A program made the position numbers and the translations under genes. From CAXBES01 sp963974915 (GTDB lineage Bacteria; Bacteroidota; Bacteroidia; Flavobacteriales; Flavobacteriaceae), in contig CAXBES010000014.1 in NCBI GenBank assembly GCA_963974915.1, positions 49,633 through 113,632 of the forward strand: a stretch of 64,000 nucleotides of DNA, in the 5' to 3' direction. This document shows, in pieces, positions 9,704 through 18,427 of the stretch (its first letter is position 1; each line of letters starts with the position of its first letter). Below the pieces are notes generated by a model. It did not search any database. It was not told where the DNA came from and worked only from the letters and a program-made list of their open reading frames with translations.

Positions 9704-10435
9704 ATGAATTTCAACTATTCGTATAGAGCTCTATTAATTACCTCTCTACTTTTTGGCATACTTTTCTTGTTAATGACGAGCATTAATTTATCTAAGTATA
9801 AAGAAAAAGCAGAGGAAATAATTGATGTAGATTATACCATCGATGAGAGTATTCTTGAAGAGGAAGAGCCCGAAGATCTTGCAACTATTACAAATCCAAG
9901 AATTAGTCCGGAAACTCACAGAGCCTTTAATGAAGCCGAAAAATTTATTCAGGAGATTGAACAGGAACGAGAAGAACTCTCCGAAACCACCGAAGGTAAA
10001 TTAGAGGCTATAGACGCCGCAATTGAAGACTCTCAAATTTCGAATACTGGGGACGGTGTGACTGCTGCTGAAAAAGCCAAAATTAAAAAAGATAAAGACA
10101 AATCGGAAGGCACCAAGAAAACAGAAAAAGTGGCGACTATTAGATCTTCCAATAGAAATAGTACGAATAGTTACCGACTAGTGAATAGAAGTGCAATATA
10201 TTTTCCAAATCCGGTATACACCTGCGAAGGAGGAGGTAAAGTTGTAATTTCCATAGAAGTAAACGAATTTGGCTCAGTTAAAAAAGCTTCTTATAATCAG
10301 CGTCAATCTACCACCAGAAATCAATGTTTAATAGATAGTGCCTTGGAATATGCAGTTCTGGCAAGGTTTACTACAGATGCATCAAGAGACAAGCAATTAG
10401 GCACTATTACCTATAATTTTCCGGGACAGAATTAA
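9704..10435 (+). CDS. TonB-like C-terminal domain protein, membrane anchored
   Basis: The 243-residue protein has an N-terminal transmembrane helix (about 9-27), an acidic and then lysine-rich coiled region (about 30-140), and a C-terminal domain with the beta strands and final helix of TonB energy transducers (GGKVVISIEVNEFGSVKKA). Two cysteines in that domain could form a disulfide. It may transmit proton-motive force to outer-membrane receptors or act as a TonB paralogue with another role; no exbB/exbD genes are adjacent. A TATTTTCG box lies about 30 bases upstream, one base off the promoter consensus. Confidence 0.7.
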   Translation: MNFNYSYRALLITSLLFGILFLLMTSINLSKYKEKAEEIIDVDYTIDESILEEEEPEDLATITNPRISPETHRAFNEAEKFIQEIEQEREELSETTEGKLEAIDAAIEDSQISNTGDGVTAAEKAKIKKDKDKSEGTKKTEKVATIRSSNRNSTNSYRLVNRSAIYFPNPVYTCEGGGKVVISIEVNEFGSVKKASYNQRQSTTRNQCLIDSALEYAVLARFTTDASRDKQLGTITYNFPGQN

Positions 10436-10477
10436 TAGGAAGGTCTTATATTTTTTATCTTTAAGTTCTAAAGAAAA

Positions 10478-11044
10478 ATGATGGAAAAAATAAGATGTCC
10501 GTGGTGTGGAAATGACCCATTATACATAAAATATCACGATACAGAATGGGGAGTTCCGGTTTATGATGACGACATCCTTTTCGAATTCTTAATCTTAGAA
10601 ACCTTTCAGGCCGGTTTGAGTTGGATCACTATTCTTAAAAAAAGAGACAACTTTAGGAAGGCGTTTAATAATTTTGACTTTCAGAAAATTGCCAATTACG
10701 ACGAGAAGAAAATTGAAGCGTTGTTAGAGGATTCTGGTATTATTAGAAATAAATTAAAAGTGAGATCTGCGGTTTCGAATGCGAAGGAGTATATAAAAAT
10801 TCGAGAAGAATTTGGGAGCTTCAGTAATTATTTCTGGAAATTTACTAACGGAAAACCTATAAAGAATTCGTTGCATTCTATGGATGATGCTCAGGCAACA
10901 AGCCCTTTAAGTGATGGTATTAGTAAAGATCTAAAGAAAAGAGGTTTTAAATTTGTGGGAAGTACAGTAATGTACGCGTATATGCAGGCTGTAGGTATGG
11001 TCAATGACCATCTCACAACTTGTTTTAGATATAATTTAGATTAG
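10478..11044 (+). CDS. tag: DNA-3-methyladenine glycosylase I
   Basis: Tag removes 3-methyladenine from alkylated DNA and starts base excision repair. The 188-residue protein begins with the zinc-binding CPWCGNDPLY segment, continues with YHDTEWGVPVYDD and FEFLILETFQAGLSW, and ends with HLTTCFR, whose His and Cys complete the zinc site. These blocks define the family. The stop overlaps the stop of the convergent small gene by four bases. Confidence 0.96.
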   Translation: MMEKIRCPWCGNDPLYIKYHDTEWGVPVYDDDILFEFLILETFQAGLSWITILKKRDNFRKAFNNFDFQKIANYDEKKIEALLEDSGIIRNKLKVRSAVSNAKEYIKIREEFGSFSNYFWKFTNGKPIKNSLHSMDDAQATSPLSDGISKDLKKRGFKFVGSTVMYAYMQAVGMVNDHLTTCFRYNLD

Positions 11045-11397
11045 TTTTCTGCTGAACCACTAACAGATAAGTACTCATTCGGACTCACTTCAAGATCCAG
11101 CGCTTTCAAGGATTGCTTATAGCGATATTTAAGAGTAGCATCTGTTGGCTTTACCTCTTCAAATAATTTCTCATACCATTCTTTCGCCTTTCTGTAGTCA
11201 TTCTTGAAGTAATAGGCATTGGCTAGCCTTTCATATATAAATGGAGTTCCGTAACCTTCAACCACCACCTGTTCGTATACTTTAACTATATCCACACTGT
11301 GGTTAACGTCAATTTTTTTCTTTATTGAGTTTTGAGAATATGAGTCGATCGAGATAAATGCTAAAAGCACAAAAAAGACGAGGGAAAGCTTTTTCAT
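11041..11397 (-). CDS. Small exported TPR-like protein
   Basis: The 118-residue protein has a clear signal peptide (ending near YSQ, about residue 22) and one to two tetratricopeptide-like units, including YERLANAYYFKNDYRKAKEWYEKLF. It resembles the N-terminal TPR region of the Bacteroidota OmpA-type envelope proteins but ends after about 95 mature residues, with no beta-propeller or OmpA domain. It may be a stand-alone periplasmic adaptor or a shortened relative. No promoter was recognised. Confidence 0.6.
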   Translation of the reverse strand: MKKLSLVFFVLLAFISIDSYSQNSIKKKIDVNHSVDIVKVYEQVVVEGYGTPFIYERLANAYYFKNDYRKAKEWYEKLFEEVKPTDATLKYRYKQSLKALDLEVSPNEYLSVSGSAEN

Positions 11398-11501
11398 TTT
11401 AAGGGATATTAAAATTTAGGAGATAAAAATAGGAAAAATCTTACAAATTACAAGATTTTTCCTACAAATAGTTCCTATTGTTAAGGTTTGTTGCCGTAAG
11501 A

Positions 11502-11539
11502 AACAAAAAAGACGGCAATTTTCAGCCGTCTTTTTTGTT
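11502..11539 (-). terminator. Rho-independent terminator, bidirectional
   Basis: A perfect 15-bp stem (arms 11502-11516 and 11525-11539, core GACGGC/GCCGTC) with an 8-base loop has A-rich and T-rich flanks. It follows the stop of the minus-strand T9SS deiminase gene by about 34 bases and could also stop readthrough from the left. Confidence 0.85.
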
Positions 11540-11572
11540 AAATTTTTATGATTCCCTCAATAATAACGGGTC

Positions 11573-13318
11573 TTATCTAATAATTTTCTTATGAACCGTA
11601 CCAAACTCTCCACTGAACGTAACTAATAATGTTCCCGACCAGCTTTCATTTAAATCGAGTGTAATCACGCCGTTCCCATTTGTAAGACTCTCATTGTACA
11701 GTTGCTGTCCTAAGATATTATGAATAGAAATATCTATTGTACCATTGATGTTTGTTAGTCTAAATGATACTTTATCGGTCGCAGGATTTGGATATGGTGC
11801 CGAAATATTGTTTTCTGCATACTCGTTAATAGATAACAACCCTACGTCTATTGTCCAATATCCTTGAGGCGCAACGATTGGTCTTGCAATAGATTTACCC
11901 GAATTTGCTTCTGCCCAAATGTAATATTCAATATTAGTATTGGCAGTAGGCATGGTGATATTCGCTGTCCAGTTATCATCACTAACAAAGGTCATAGAAG
12001 TTTCGCTAAAATTAGTACTGCCTTCTTCTCTCCAAAATACTTTTGCGTTGCTAATGTCTGAGATATGTTTTATCATCGCGGTAATTTCCACAGTAGCACC
12101 CGGTGTAGATTCATCAACCGGTTGATGTACTATCCATAGAGGTTCATCAACTCCAATAGTATGGGTTATACAATGCAAAGCTCCCAGCTGAGAAATTAAA
12201 TTTTCTCCCGGATTGTCAACATCAATACCAACAATATTATATCCTGGCATCAATTCCTGATAATACGCTAGTGCCGGTGCATCTACTTCCGGTCTATAAG
12301 TAGGAACCATTATGGTTTTATTTACTATAACCGAATTACTAAACGTTCTATAATGTCCTCCGGTGTCCGGATAACTTCCCGAAGTACTTGGTGGCGCATC
12401 TATCCACTTTACATCGTAGGGTGTACCAAATGGAGACTGGAAATTGCTCAACACATAGTCGATGTTAGCTTCTATTTGTGGGCCATCTGCAACACCTTGA
12501 GGGTATTTGCTAACCAGTAAAGTTTCTTCATCCAGAAGTTTCATATGCATATCAATATGGTGAATCACATCGTATGGAAGCACATCCATTTTTATGTAAT
12601 TTTCAATTCCCATATACTCCTGCATGATCGCATCGATCTGTGCCTCGGTTTTTGGAGACACACCGTAAGGGTTTCCGGGCTCATTTTCATTTAAGATCAA
12701 ACTGGAGGCGAATGCATTTCCCAAACCGTCGCTCATATAATTCCCACCGGTATTCACCAAATCGTTTGTTCCGGTATTTGTAATGTAAATGGGTAGCCCT
12801 AATAACGAAGCATGTGCAGAAGGAATGGCATCATCATCGGGTCTTGGACGATTGTATATCCAATCAGTGATCGCTCTTTCACCAACATCATTCGAATAAA
12901 TGGTGTTTCCGGCGTAATCGCGAATCCAAATACTATTCCATGGAGCATCCATAAAAATGACATTGGTAAGATCTATACCTCCCGAAGTTAAATAATTTGA
13001 GACCGAAGTTTCATTTTCGGTCGTGATCACAACTTTACATTCGTTTACCCCTGCTGCGACAATCTGGCGTAAAATTCCTTGAAAATTAGGGTTCCAGGTT
13101 ACCACCAAATATTCAACTTCTTCCCACTCTGCAGCGGCTCGAACTGCTGTAGATGGTGGCGGCGTGATGCGATTACTCGTGAATTGAAAATCTGAAATTA
13201 AATCTTTTTCTGCTTCGGTTAATCCTTTTGGAAGATCGACCACTTCTTGAGCCATCATAAATGAAGCCTGAATAACGAGCAACAAAAGAAGAAGATACTT
13301 TGAATATTTTTGTGACAT
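11573..13318 (-). CDS. Secreted peptidylarginine/agmatine deiminase family protein with T9SS sorting domain
   Basis: The 581-residue protein has a signal peptide (to about MMAQ, residue 24), a PAD_porph/agmatine deiminase domain (about 60-395), a beta-rich linker and a type IX secretion C-terminal domain (about 500-581; YPNPATDKVSF and ending KKIIR). Catalytic-type residues are visible: Asp134 in WIRDYAG, His254 and Asp256 in HHIDMH, and Cys383 in LGALHC. Secreted homologues in Porphyromonas deiminate peptidyl arginine; cytosolic ones hydrolyse agmatine. Export here favours a peptide or protein substrate, by inference. I chose the ATG at 13318 over an upstream TTG. Confidence 0.85.
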   Translation of the reverse strand: MSQKYSKYLLLLLLVIQASFMMAQEVVDLPKGLTEAEKDLISDFQFTSNRITPPPSTAVRAAAEWEEVEYLVVTWNPNFQGILRQIVAAGVNECKVVITTENETSVSNYLTSGGIDLTNVIFMDAPWNSIWIRDYAGNTIYSNDVGERAITDWIYNRPRPDDDAIPSAHASLLGLPIYITNTGTNDLVNTGGNYMSDGLGNAFASSLILNENEPGNPYGVSPKTEAQIDAIMQEYMGIENYIKMDVLPYDVIHHIDMHMKLLDEETLLVSKYPQGVADGPQIEANIDYVLSNFQSPFGTPYDVKWIDAPPSTSGSYPDTGGHYRTFSNSVIVNKTIMVPTYRPEVDAPALAYYQELMPGYNIVGIDVDNPGENLISQLGALHCITHTIGVDEPLWIVHQPVDESTPGATVEITAMIKHISDISNAKVFWREEGSTNFSETSMTFVSDDNWTANITMPTANTNIEYYIWAEANSGKSIARPIVAPQGYWTIDVGLLSINEYAENNISAPYPNPATDKVSFRLTNINGTIDISIHNILGQQLYNESLTNGNGVITLDLNESWSGTLLVTFSGEFGTVHKKIIR

Positions 13319-13387
13319 TTTATGCAATATAAGTTAAACCACGAAGATACTTATTTTTACATTGTTTATAATCAACCCCTTAAAAAC

Positions 13388-14029
13388 TTAACATTTTAAG
13401 TACGACAAGAACTCATTCCTTGAAATTTCTTCAGCTCCCAGGCTTTCGAGGTGATTTGTATATACCTGACAATCAATTAAGCTGTAATTTTGTGCTTTTA
13501 ATCTTTCAACCAAGTAGACAAAACCCACTTTAGAAGCGTTACTCACTTTAGCGAACATACTTTCACCGCAAAAAACTTTTTTTTCATGCAAATCGATGCC
13601 ATAGAGTCCTCCAACTAATCTTTCGTTTTCCCACACTTCAACAGACATTGCAAAACCCTTTTTGTGTAATTCTGTATAGGCTATTTGCATCTCGTCTGTG
13701 ATCCATGTACCTCTTTGTCCTTCTCTACTTATCGTAGCACAATTTTCTATTACTTCGGAAAAGCACTTATTAAAAGTTACCTGAAAGCGTTGTTGCCTGA
13801 TTATTCTCCTCAAACTTTTAGATATCTTTAATTTCTTCGGAAACAAAACCATTCTCGGATCCGGACACCACCATAAAATAGGTTGGTCATGATCGAACCA
13901 CGGAAAGATCCCCGAATTATAAGCAAGTAAAAGTCTTTCGGCAGACAAATCACCTCCTATCGCAATTATCCCTTCTTCTGAAGCTTCAGAAGGATTTGGA
14001 AACCATAATTTCTGGGACAAGAAATGCAT
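13388..14029 (-). CDS. aat: Leucyl/phenylalanyl-tRNA-protein transferase
   Basis: Aat attaches Leu or Phe to proteins with N-terminal Arg or Lys, marking them for ClpS/ClpAP degradation in the N-degron pathway. The 213-residue protein has the family opening WFPNPSEASEEG followed by GGDLSAERLLLAYNSGIFPW and WWCPDPRMVL, and the central GGLYGIDL and FCGESMFAKVSNASK blocks of the acetyltransferase-like fold. The length is normal. It lies about 50 bases downstream of the AtoE-type gene on the same strand. Confidence 0.97.
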   Translation of the reverse strand: MHFLSQKLWFPNPSEASEEGIIAIGGDLSAERLLLAYNSGIFPWFDHDQPILWWCPDPRMVLFPKKLKISKSLRRIIRQQRFQVTFNKCFSEVIENCATISREGQRGTWITDEMQIAYTELHKKGFAMSVEVWENERLVGGLYGIDLHEKKVFCGESMFAKVSNASKVGFVYLVERLKAQNYSLIDCQVYTNHLESLGAEEISRNEFLSYLKC

Positions 14030-14074
14030 ATTTAATTATCAAGTTTTATCGCTAGTATCGAATTTCCGAAGTGG

Positions 14075-15451
14075 TCATAAAAAATACAGACCGGTTAGAT
14101 AAACTACTACTCCAATTAACATCACCAGAATCGTATAGGGTAAGATCTCTTTCGCTTTTAATTTGGTGATTCCCAACAAGGGCAGAGCCCAAAAGGGTTG
14201 CAACATATTGGTAACCTGATCTCCGTATGCCAAAGCCATAATTGCTTTCGGTAACGGAACACCCAATTTTAGGGCAGATTCTATTACTATCGGACCTTGA
14301 ATTGCCCATTGACCACCTCCACTTGGTACAAAGATATTAACCAACCCGGCACTAAAAAAAGTGAAAATCGGGAGCGTTTGTGTAGTAGCAATAGAGACGA
14401 AAAAATCTGAAACCTGCACTACAAGACCACTTTCGCGCATAATCCCCATAATTCCGAAGTACAACGGAAACTGAATTAGAATTCCACTGGCTCCTTTAAT
14501 AGCTTCCTCTACCGCATTCAGAAAACTGGAAAAGCTACCGTGCAAAATGAGCGCTAAACCTAGCATAAAGAAATTGAGCAAATTTGGAGTGATAGCCAAA
14601 CTTTCTAAATTCTGGAAATATTGATAAAAGAAGGCGATGAGAATTAAAACTCCAAATCCAATTCCAAACACCTTCGAATTGTCAAGGCGTTCGGCACCTT
14701 TCAACTTGTTCGCTTCAAAAGTTTCACTGTGATAAATAGGTAAATTTGTTGGGGTCGCTTTAGCATTTCTTCCTAAAAAGTATAAAAACAGGGGAATGAT
14801 CAGTAATAAAATTCCGAAGTGCAACAGATTAAAACCGCTAAATATTGTATCGCTAAAGGGAATTAAATTTGGAAGAGTACTTGACATATTTACATCCCCA
14901 ATACCGGTCATTAAACTTGCCAAATGTCCGTTTTCGGCAACCTTTAAGGGCGCCGAACCACTAATTCCGCCATGCCACACCATAAAGCCAACATATCCTG
15001 AAGCACCTACCAGAGGATAGTTAATATCGAAATTACGTATTTGCGAAGCTTCCGCTACTTTTCTGGCGATAATAGCTCCAAAAATAAGTCCTAAGCCCCA
15101 ATTAAAAAAAGACACGATCATTGTAGTGCTACTTACTAACATTACTGCATTTGAAGTATTACTCACCAAGTTTGTGAGCTTTACAATTAGGGAGTTCATT
15201 GGTTTGCTTAGCACTAAAATGTGTCCCAGTACTAATATTAGCATCATTTGATACGCAAATACCAATAACGCATTGTTCCAAATTCCGCTTTCCCAAAATG
15301 ATAAAATTGCCAGAAAATGGTTTTCGTTCTTTGGCGCATCGGTTAAAAAAAGTGCCAAAAGCATCGTGACAACCGTTAAAATTATAGCGATCGCAAAAGG
15401 TGAAGGTAAATATCGCTTAAAGATGGTTTCGATGGTTGAAGTGATGTTCAT
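14075..15451 (-). CDS. Short-chain fatty acid transporter, AtoE family
   Basis: This 458-residue inner-membrane protein has about ten to twelve hydrophobic helices and matches the AtoE / short-chain fatty acid uptake family, including the conserved stretches VSFFNWGLGLIFGA and FVPSGGGQWAIQGP. The family is thought to import acetoacetate or short-chain fatty acids. I place the start at the ATG at 15451 (MNITSTIETIFKRYLPSPF); a GTG ten codons upstream overlaps a terminator-like hairpin and is unlikely. No catabolic partner genes adjoin it. Confidence 0.85.
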   Translation of the reverse strand: MNITSTIETIFKRYLPSPFAIAIILTVVTMLLALFLTDAPKNENHFLAILSFWESGIWNNALLVFAYQMMLILVLGHILVLSKPMNSLIVKLTNLVSNTSNAVMLVSSTTMIVSFFNWGLGLIFGAIIARKVAEASQIRNFDINYPLVGASGYVGFMVWHGGISGSAPLKVAENGHLASLMTGIGDVNMSSTLPNLIPFSDTIFSGFNLLHFGILLLIIPLFLYFLGRNAKATPTNLPIYHSETFEANKLKGAERLDNSKVFGIGFGVLILIAFFYQYFQNLESLAITPNLLNFFMLGLALILHGSFSSFLNAVEEAIKGASGILIQFPLYFGIMGIMRESGLVVQVSDFFVSIATTQTLPIFTFFSAGLVNIFVPSGGGQWAIQGPIVIESALKLGVPLPKAIMALAYGDQVTNMLQPFWALPLLGITKLKAKEILPYTILVMLIGVVVYLTGLYFL

Positions 15452-15466
15452 AGGGTAAAAATAAGA

Positions 15467-15507
15467 AAAGCTTAATGACACATATCAAAAATGTGAAATT
15501 AAGCTTT
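15467..15507 (-). terminator. Strong hairpin upstream of the AtoE gene, likely terminator
   Basis: The arms AAAGCTTAAT (minus-strand 15507-15498) and ATTAAGCTTT (15476-15467) pair perfectly over 10 bp, with an inner CACAT/ATGTG stem, and a T-rich tract follows in the minus direction. It probably ends transcripts coming from the DUF3127 gene through the repeat array, or attenuates entry into the AtoE gene 16 bases further on. Confidence 0.6.
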
Positions 15508-15550
15508 AATTTATTGAGTGTTCGAATTACCTCAACAACACTTTTATCTT

Positions 15551-15885
15551 AGTTCGATTACGCAGATCAAAGATTTGCTATCTCGCAAAGACTTCCTGGG
15601 ACCCCGACGCTAGAGGTCGGGATTAGTTCGATTACGCAAATCAAAGATTTGCTATCCTGTGATGACTTCCTAAGACCCCGACGCTAAAGGTCGGGATTAG
15701 TTCGATTACGCAAATCAAAGATTTGCCATCTCACAAAGACTTCCTGAGACCCCGACGCTAAAGGTCGGGATTAGTTCGATTACGCAAATCAAAGATTTGC
15801 TATCCCGCAAAAACTTCCTGAGACCCCGACGCTAAAGGCCGGGATTAGTTCGATTACGCAAATCAAAGATTTGCTATCTCACTAA
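15551..15885. repeat. 74-bp tandem repeat array, about 4.5 units
   Basis: The unit recurs with an exact 74-base period at 15551, 15625, 15699, 15773 and 15847; the fifth copy stops after its first half at about 15881, just before the stop of the DUF3127 gene. Each unit contains two short hairpins: GCAAATC-AAA-GATTTGC (first copy has one change) and CCCGAC-n7-GTCGGG. The most variable part is a run of about eight bases between them. No ORF spans the array. Together with the hairpin at 15467-15507 it fills the 434-base gap between two genes. Confidence 0.92.
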
Positions 15886-16260
15886 CTAAAAAGGGAGGTC
15901 GTCGTGATCTTCTTCGTTTAGATCATTTACAGGTTCAAAAGCATCTTCAGGAGGCATTGGAGGCATATTATTAGATACAGATTGATCAATATTTTCAATT
16001 CTCCAACCGGTTATAGAATTAAAATACTTCGTTTCACCCTGTGGATTAACCCATTCTCTACCGCGTAGATTGATACTAACTTTTACATTTTGTCCAACTT
16101 GATACGTATTTAACAGGTCGGTTTTATCCTGTACAAATTCTACTAAAATATGTTGTGGATATTGCTCTTCGGTAGTAATTACCATCTCTCTCTTTCTAAA
16201 ACCATTGTTTCCATAGGTCTTAGTTTCATCGATCATTTTTATTTTTCCTTGAATTTCCAT
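15886..16260 (-). CDS. DUF3127 protein with SSB-like C-terminal tip
   Basis: The 124-residue protein matches the DUF3127 family of Bacteroidota, with a compact N-terminal domain (about 1-90) of alternating strands that could be an OB-type fold, a Pro/Met-rich linker (NNMPPMPPED) and an acidic tail ending DDLPF. The same ending occurs on the SSB protein encoded at 39484-39942 in this window. In SSB that tip recruits repair and replication partners, so a single-stranded DNA role is plausible but inferred. It is followed by the 74-bp repeat array and preceded 21 bases away by the flavin reductase gene. Confidence 0.75.
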   Translation of the reverse strand: MEIQGKIKMIDETKTYGNNGFRKREMVITTEEQYPQHILVEFVQDKTDLLNTYQVGQNVKVSINLRGREWVNPQGETKYFNSITGWRIENIDQSVSNNMPPMPPEDAFEPVNDLNEEDHDDLPF

Positions 16261-16281
16261 GTTCCTATTATCTATAATTAA

Positions 16282-17112
16282 TTATTCCTTTATTAACATG
16301 CTCCAGGCTTCGCCTATCTTTCCATCACAGAGCATTTGTTGTGCTTTTTTATGAATTTCTTCGGAAGGGTTTACATATCCATTAAACTCTTTAGGAAATT
16401 GCTCAATATTTGCGAGCATCCCCAGATCATTACCTGTTAGAACTTTACTATTCCGAAGTACTGCAGGTAGCATATCAACTCCAATTCCTAGGGTGGACAG
16501 TGGTTTAGGCACTTCAAACATCCCTTCCTTTGATCTATTGTACCAATTTCCACCCATACGAGCAACGGTATCGATCTTTACAGGATCTATTTTACCCTCA
16601 GTATCTAAAATAGATTCGTCTAAATGTAATTTTACAACTTCACAAATTATAAGATTCCCGGCGCCACCTTCATCTCCCAGAGAAACAACCTCATTTATTT
16701 TGCATTCAAACTGAACCGACGCTTCTGCCACACGTGGTGGTTTTACCACTTCTGAAGCAATTTCGGTAAAACCGGCTTTCTTAAATTCATTGACTCCTTT
16801 CGCATACTCTGTAGAAGACAAAGACATTTGTTGAACCATTGCATAATTAACAATGTTGATCACAACTTCTTTGATTTCCAACGCATTTTCAAGCGTGTGT
16901 TTTGTTGTATTATCCCGAACTCTTCTCGCCGGAGAAAAAATAAGGATGGGCGGATTAGCACTAAAAACATTAAAAAAACTAAATGGCGATAAATTTACAT
17001 TCCCTTTGCCGTCTATCGTGCTTGCAAAAGCTATGGGACGAGGCGCAACAGCCCCAAGGAGATACCCATGTAATTTACCCGTACTTATGTCCTGTGGATT
17101 AATTGAAATCAT
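16282..17112 (-). CDS. Flavin reductase family protein (flavoredoxin-like)
   Basis: The 276-residue protein has the split-barrel FMN-binding layout of the flavin reductase / DIM6-NTAB family, with GAVAPRPIAFASTID near residue 23 and NLSPFSFFNVFSANPP near 42. Members bind FMN and reduce flavins or small electrophiles using NAD(P)H; the partner is unknown. I chose the ATG at 17112 (MISINPQD), since the 21 upstream codons show no conserved sequence. It is probably cotranscribed with the DUF3127 gene. Confidence 0.85.
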   Translation of the reverse strand: MISINPQDISTGKLHGYLLGAVAPRPIAFASTIDGKGNVNLSPFSFFNVFSANPPILIFSPARRVRDNTTKHTLENALEIKEVVINIVNYAMVQQMSLSSTEYAKGVNEFKKAGFTEIASEVVKPPRVAEASVQFECKINEVVSLGDEGGAGNLIICEVVKLHLDESILDTEGKIDPVKIDTVARMGGNWYNRSKEGMFEVPKPLSTLGIGVDMLPAVLRNSKVLTGNDLGMLANIEQFPKEFNGYVNPSEEIHKKAQQMLCDGKIGEAWSMLIKE

Positions 17113-17269
17113 TACTTGCAAATGTACCCAAACTACAAACGTTCTAAAAATTTGATTGCACAATAATATTAACATATTTCCATTATATTTATCGGATTGG
17201 TTATGGCCTTCTGTTTATAATTATCTAATTGTCGGGATGCCTCTAAACTGCTTGTCTTAATAAAAATCT

Positions 17270-18427
17270 ATGCTCAATAAAACTGCTTTAACGCGCTGGT
17301 TATTTATAATTGTTTCTATAATAATTGTTAGCTTGATTTTATGGAACACCTATGTGTTCTTTAATCAGTTAAAAGAGAATGAGCGCAGTAAAATGCAACT
17401 CTGGGCGACTGCACAAACCGAATTTCAAAAGGAAGACCTCAATGAGGGTAATGAGATCGTGCTTCAGGTGCTTCAAAGTAACACGACTACACCAATGATG
17501 GTGTATAGCTATAACGAAGACAGGTATGATGCCAGAAATATTCCCGAAAACCAATGGAACACACCAGAGAAAATTGAGAAGCTCATCTTAAAATTCTCTT
17601 CAGAATACAAACCAATTGACGTATCGTATAAAGATGAGGTCTTACAAACCATTTATTATGGAAATTCGCCCATTATCAACAAACTGAAATATTATCCCGC
17701 TGTTCTCATTCTAATTCTGTTTTTATTCATAACGGCTATATATTTCTTCAACAAAACGGCAAAATCTGCCGAACAAAACAGACTTTGGGCAGGAATGGCA
17801 AAGGAAACAGCCCATCAAATTGGTACTCCCCTTTCATCACTTGTAGGTTGGACCGAAATATTAAAAAGTGAGAACGTCAATGCCGAGTATCTTACCGAAA
17901 TGGAGAAAGACATAGACAGACTGGAAATGATCACCAATAGATTCTCTAAAATTGGATCTGTACCTACATTAAAAAGAAAAAATATCGTCGAGGAAACCCA
18001 AACTTCATTTGAATATTTAAAAAAGCGTAGCTCTAAATTGATCGATTTTGAAATTGATCTCCCTGAAAAACCTCTATATGTTGCGCTAAATTCGCAACTC
18101 TATAGTTGGACCATCGAAAATTTAGTTAAGAATGGTATCGACGCAATGAAGGGCAAAGGAACTATTCGTATTTCCTTAGAGCATACCAATAAGCATGCAT
18201 TGATCCAGATAAGCGATACCGGTAAAGGAATTTCCAAAAGAAACCATAAAAAGGTATTTACCCCGGGCTTTACCACCAAAAAAAGGGGCTGGGGACTTGG
18301 TCTTTCTCTGGTAAAACGAATTATAGAAGAATACCATAATGGTAGGATACGCGTTTTAAAAAGTAGTCCCGACAATGGCACAACAATGGAGATCGCATTA
18401 AAATTGTCTAAACTTCAGGAATCATGA
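17270..18427 (+). CDS. Sensor histidine kinase
   Basis: This 385-residue kinase has two transmembrane helices (about 10-33 and 142-160) flanking a short periplasmic sensor region, then a dimerisation/phosphoacceptor helix with His182 in KETAHQIGTPLSS, and a HATPase domain with N box NLVKNGIDAMKGKG, G1 box DTGKGIS and G2 box RGWGLGLSLVKRI. No HAMP domain is visible. No response regulator gene is adjacent, so its partner is unknown. Its stop overlaps the start of the next gene by four bases (ATGA). Confidence 0.92.
   Translation: MLNKTALTRWLFIIVSIIIVSLILWNTYVFFNQLKENERSKMQLWATAQTEFQKEDLNEGNEIVLQVLQSNTTTPMMVYSYNEDRYDARNIPENQWNTPEKIEKLILKFSSEYKPIDVSYKDEVLQTIYYGNSPIINKLKYYPAVLILILFLFITAIYFFNKTAKSAEQNRLWAGMAKETAHQIGTPLSSLVGWTEILKSENVNAEYLTEMEKDIDRLEMITNRFSKIGSVPTLKRKNIVEETQTSFEYLKKRSSKLIDFEIDLPEKPLYVALNSQLYSWTIENLVKNGIDAMKGKGTIRISLEHTNKHALIQISDTGKGISKRNHKKVFTPGFTTKKRGWGLGLSLVKRIIEEYHNGRIRVLKSSPDNGTTMEIALKLSKLQES

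Noticed and set aside
14052..14309. 85-residue minus-strand ORF overlapping the AtoE-type gene
   Set aside because: It is out of frame with a well-supported transporter and lacks any recognisable feature.
15551..15885. Possible CRISPR array
   Set aside because: The period is constant at 74 and most of each unit, including the supposed spacers, is conserved. No cas genes are nearby.
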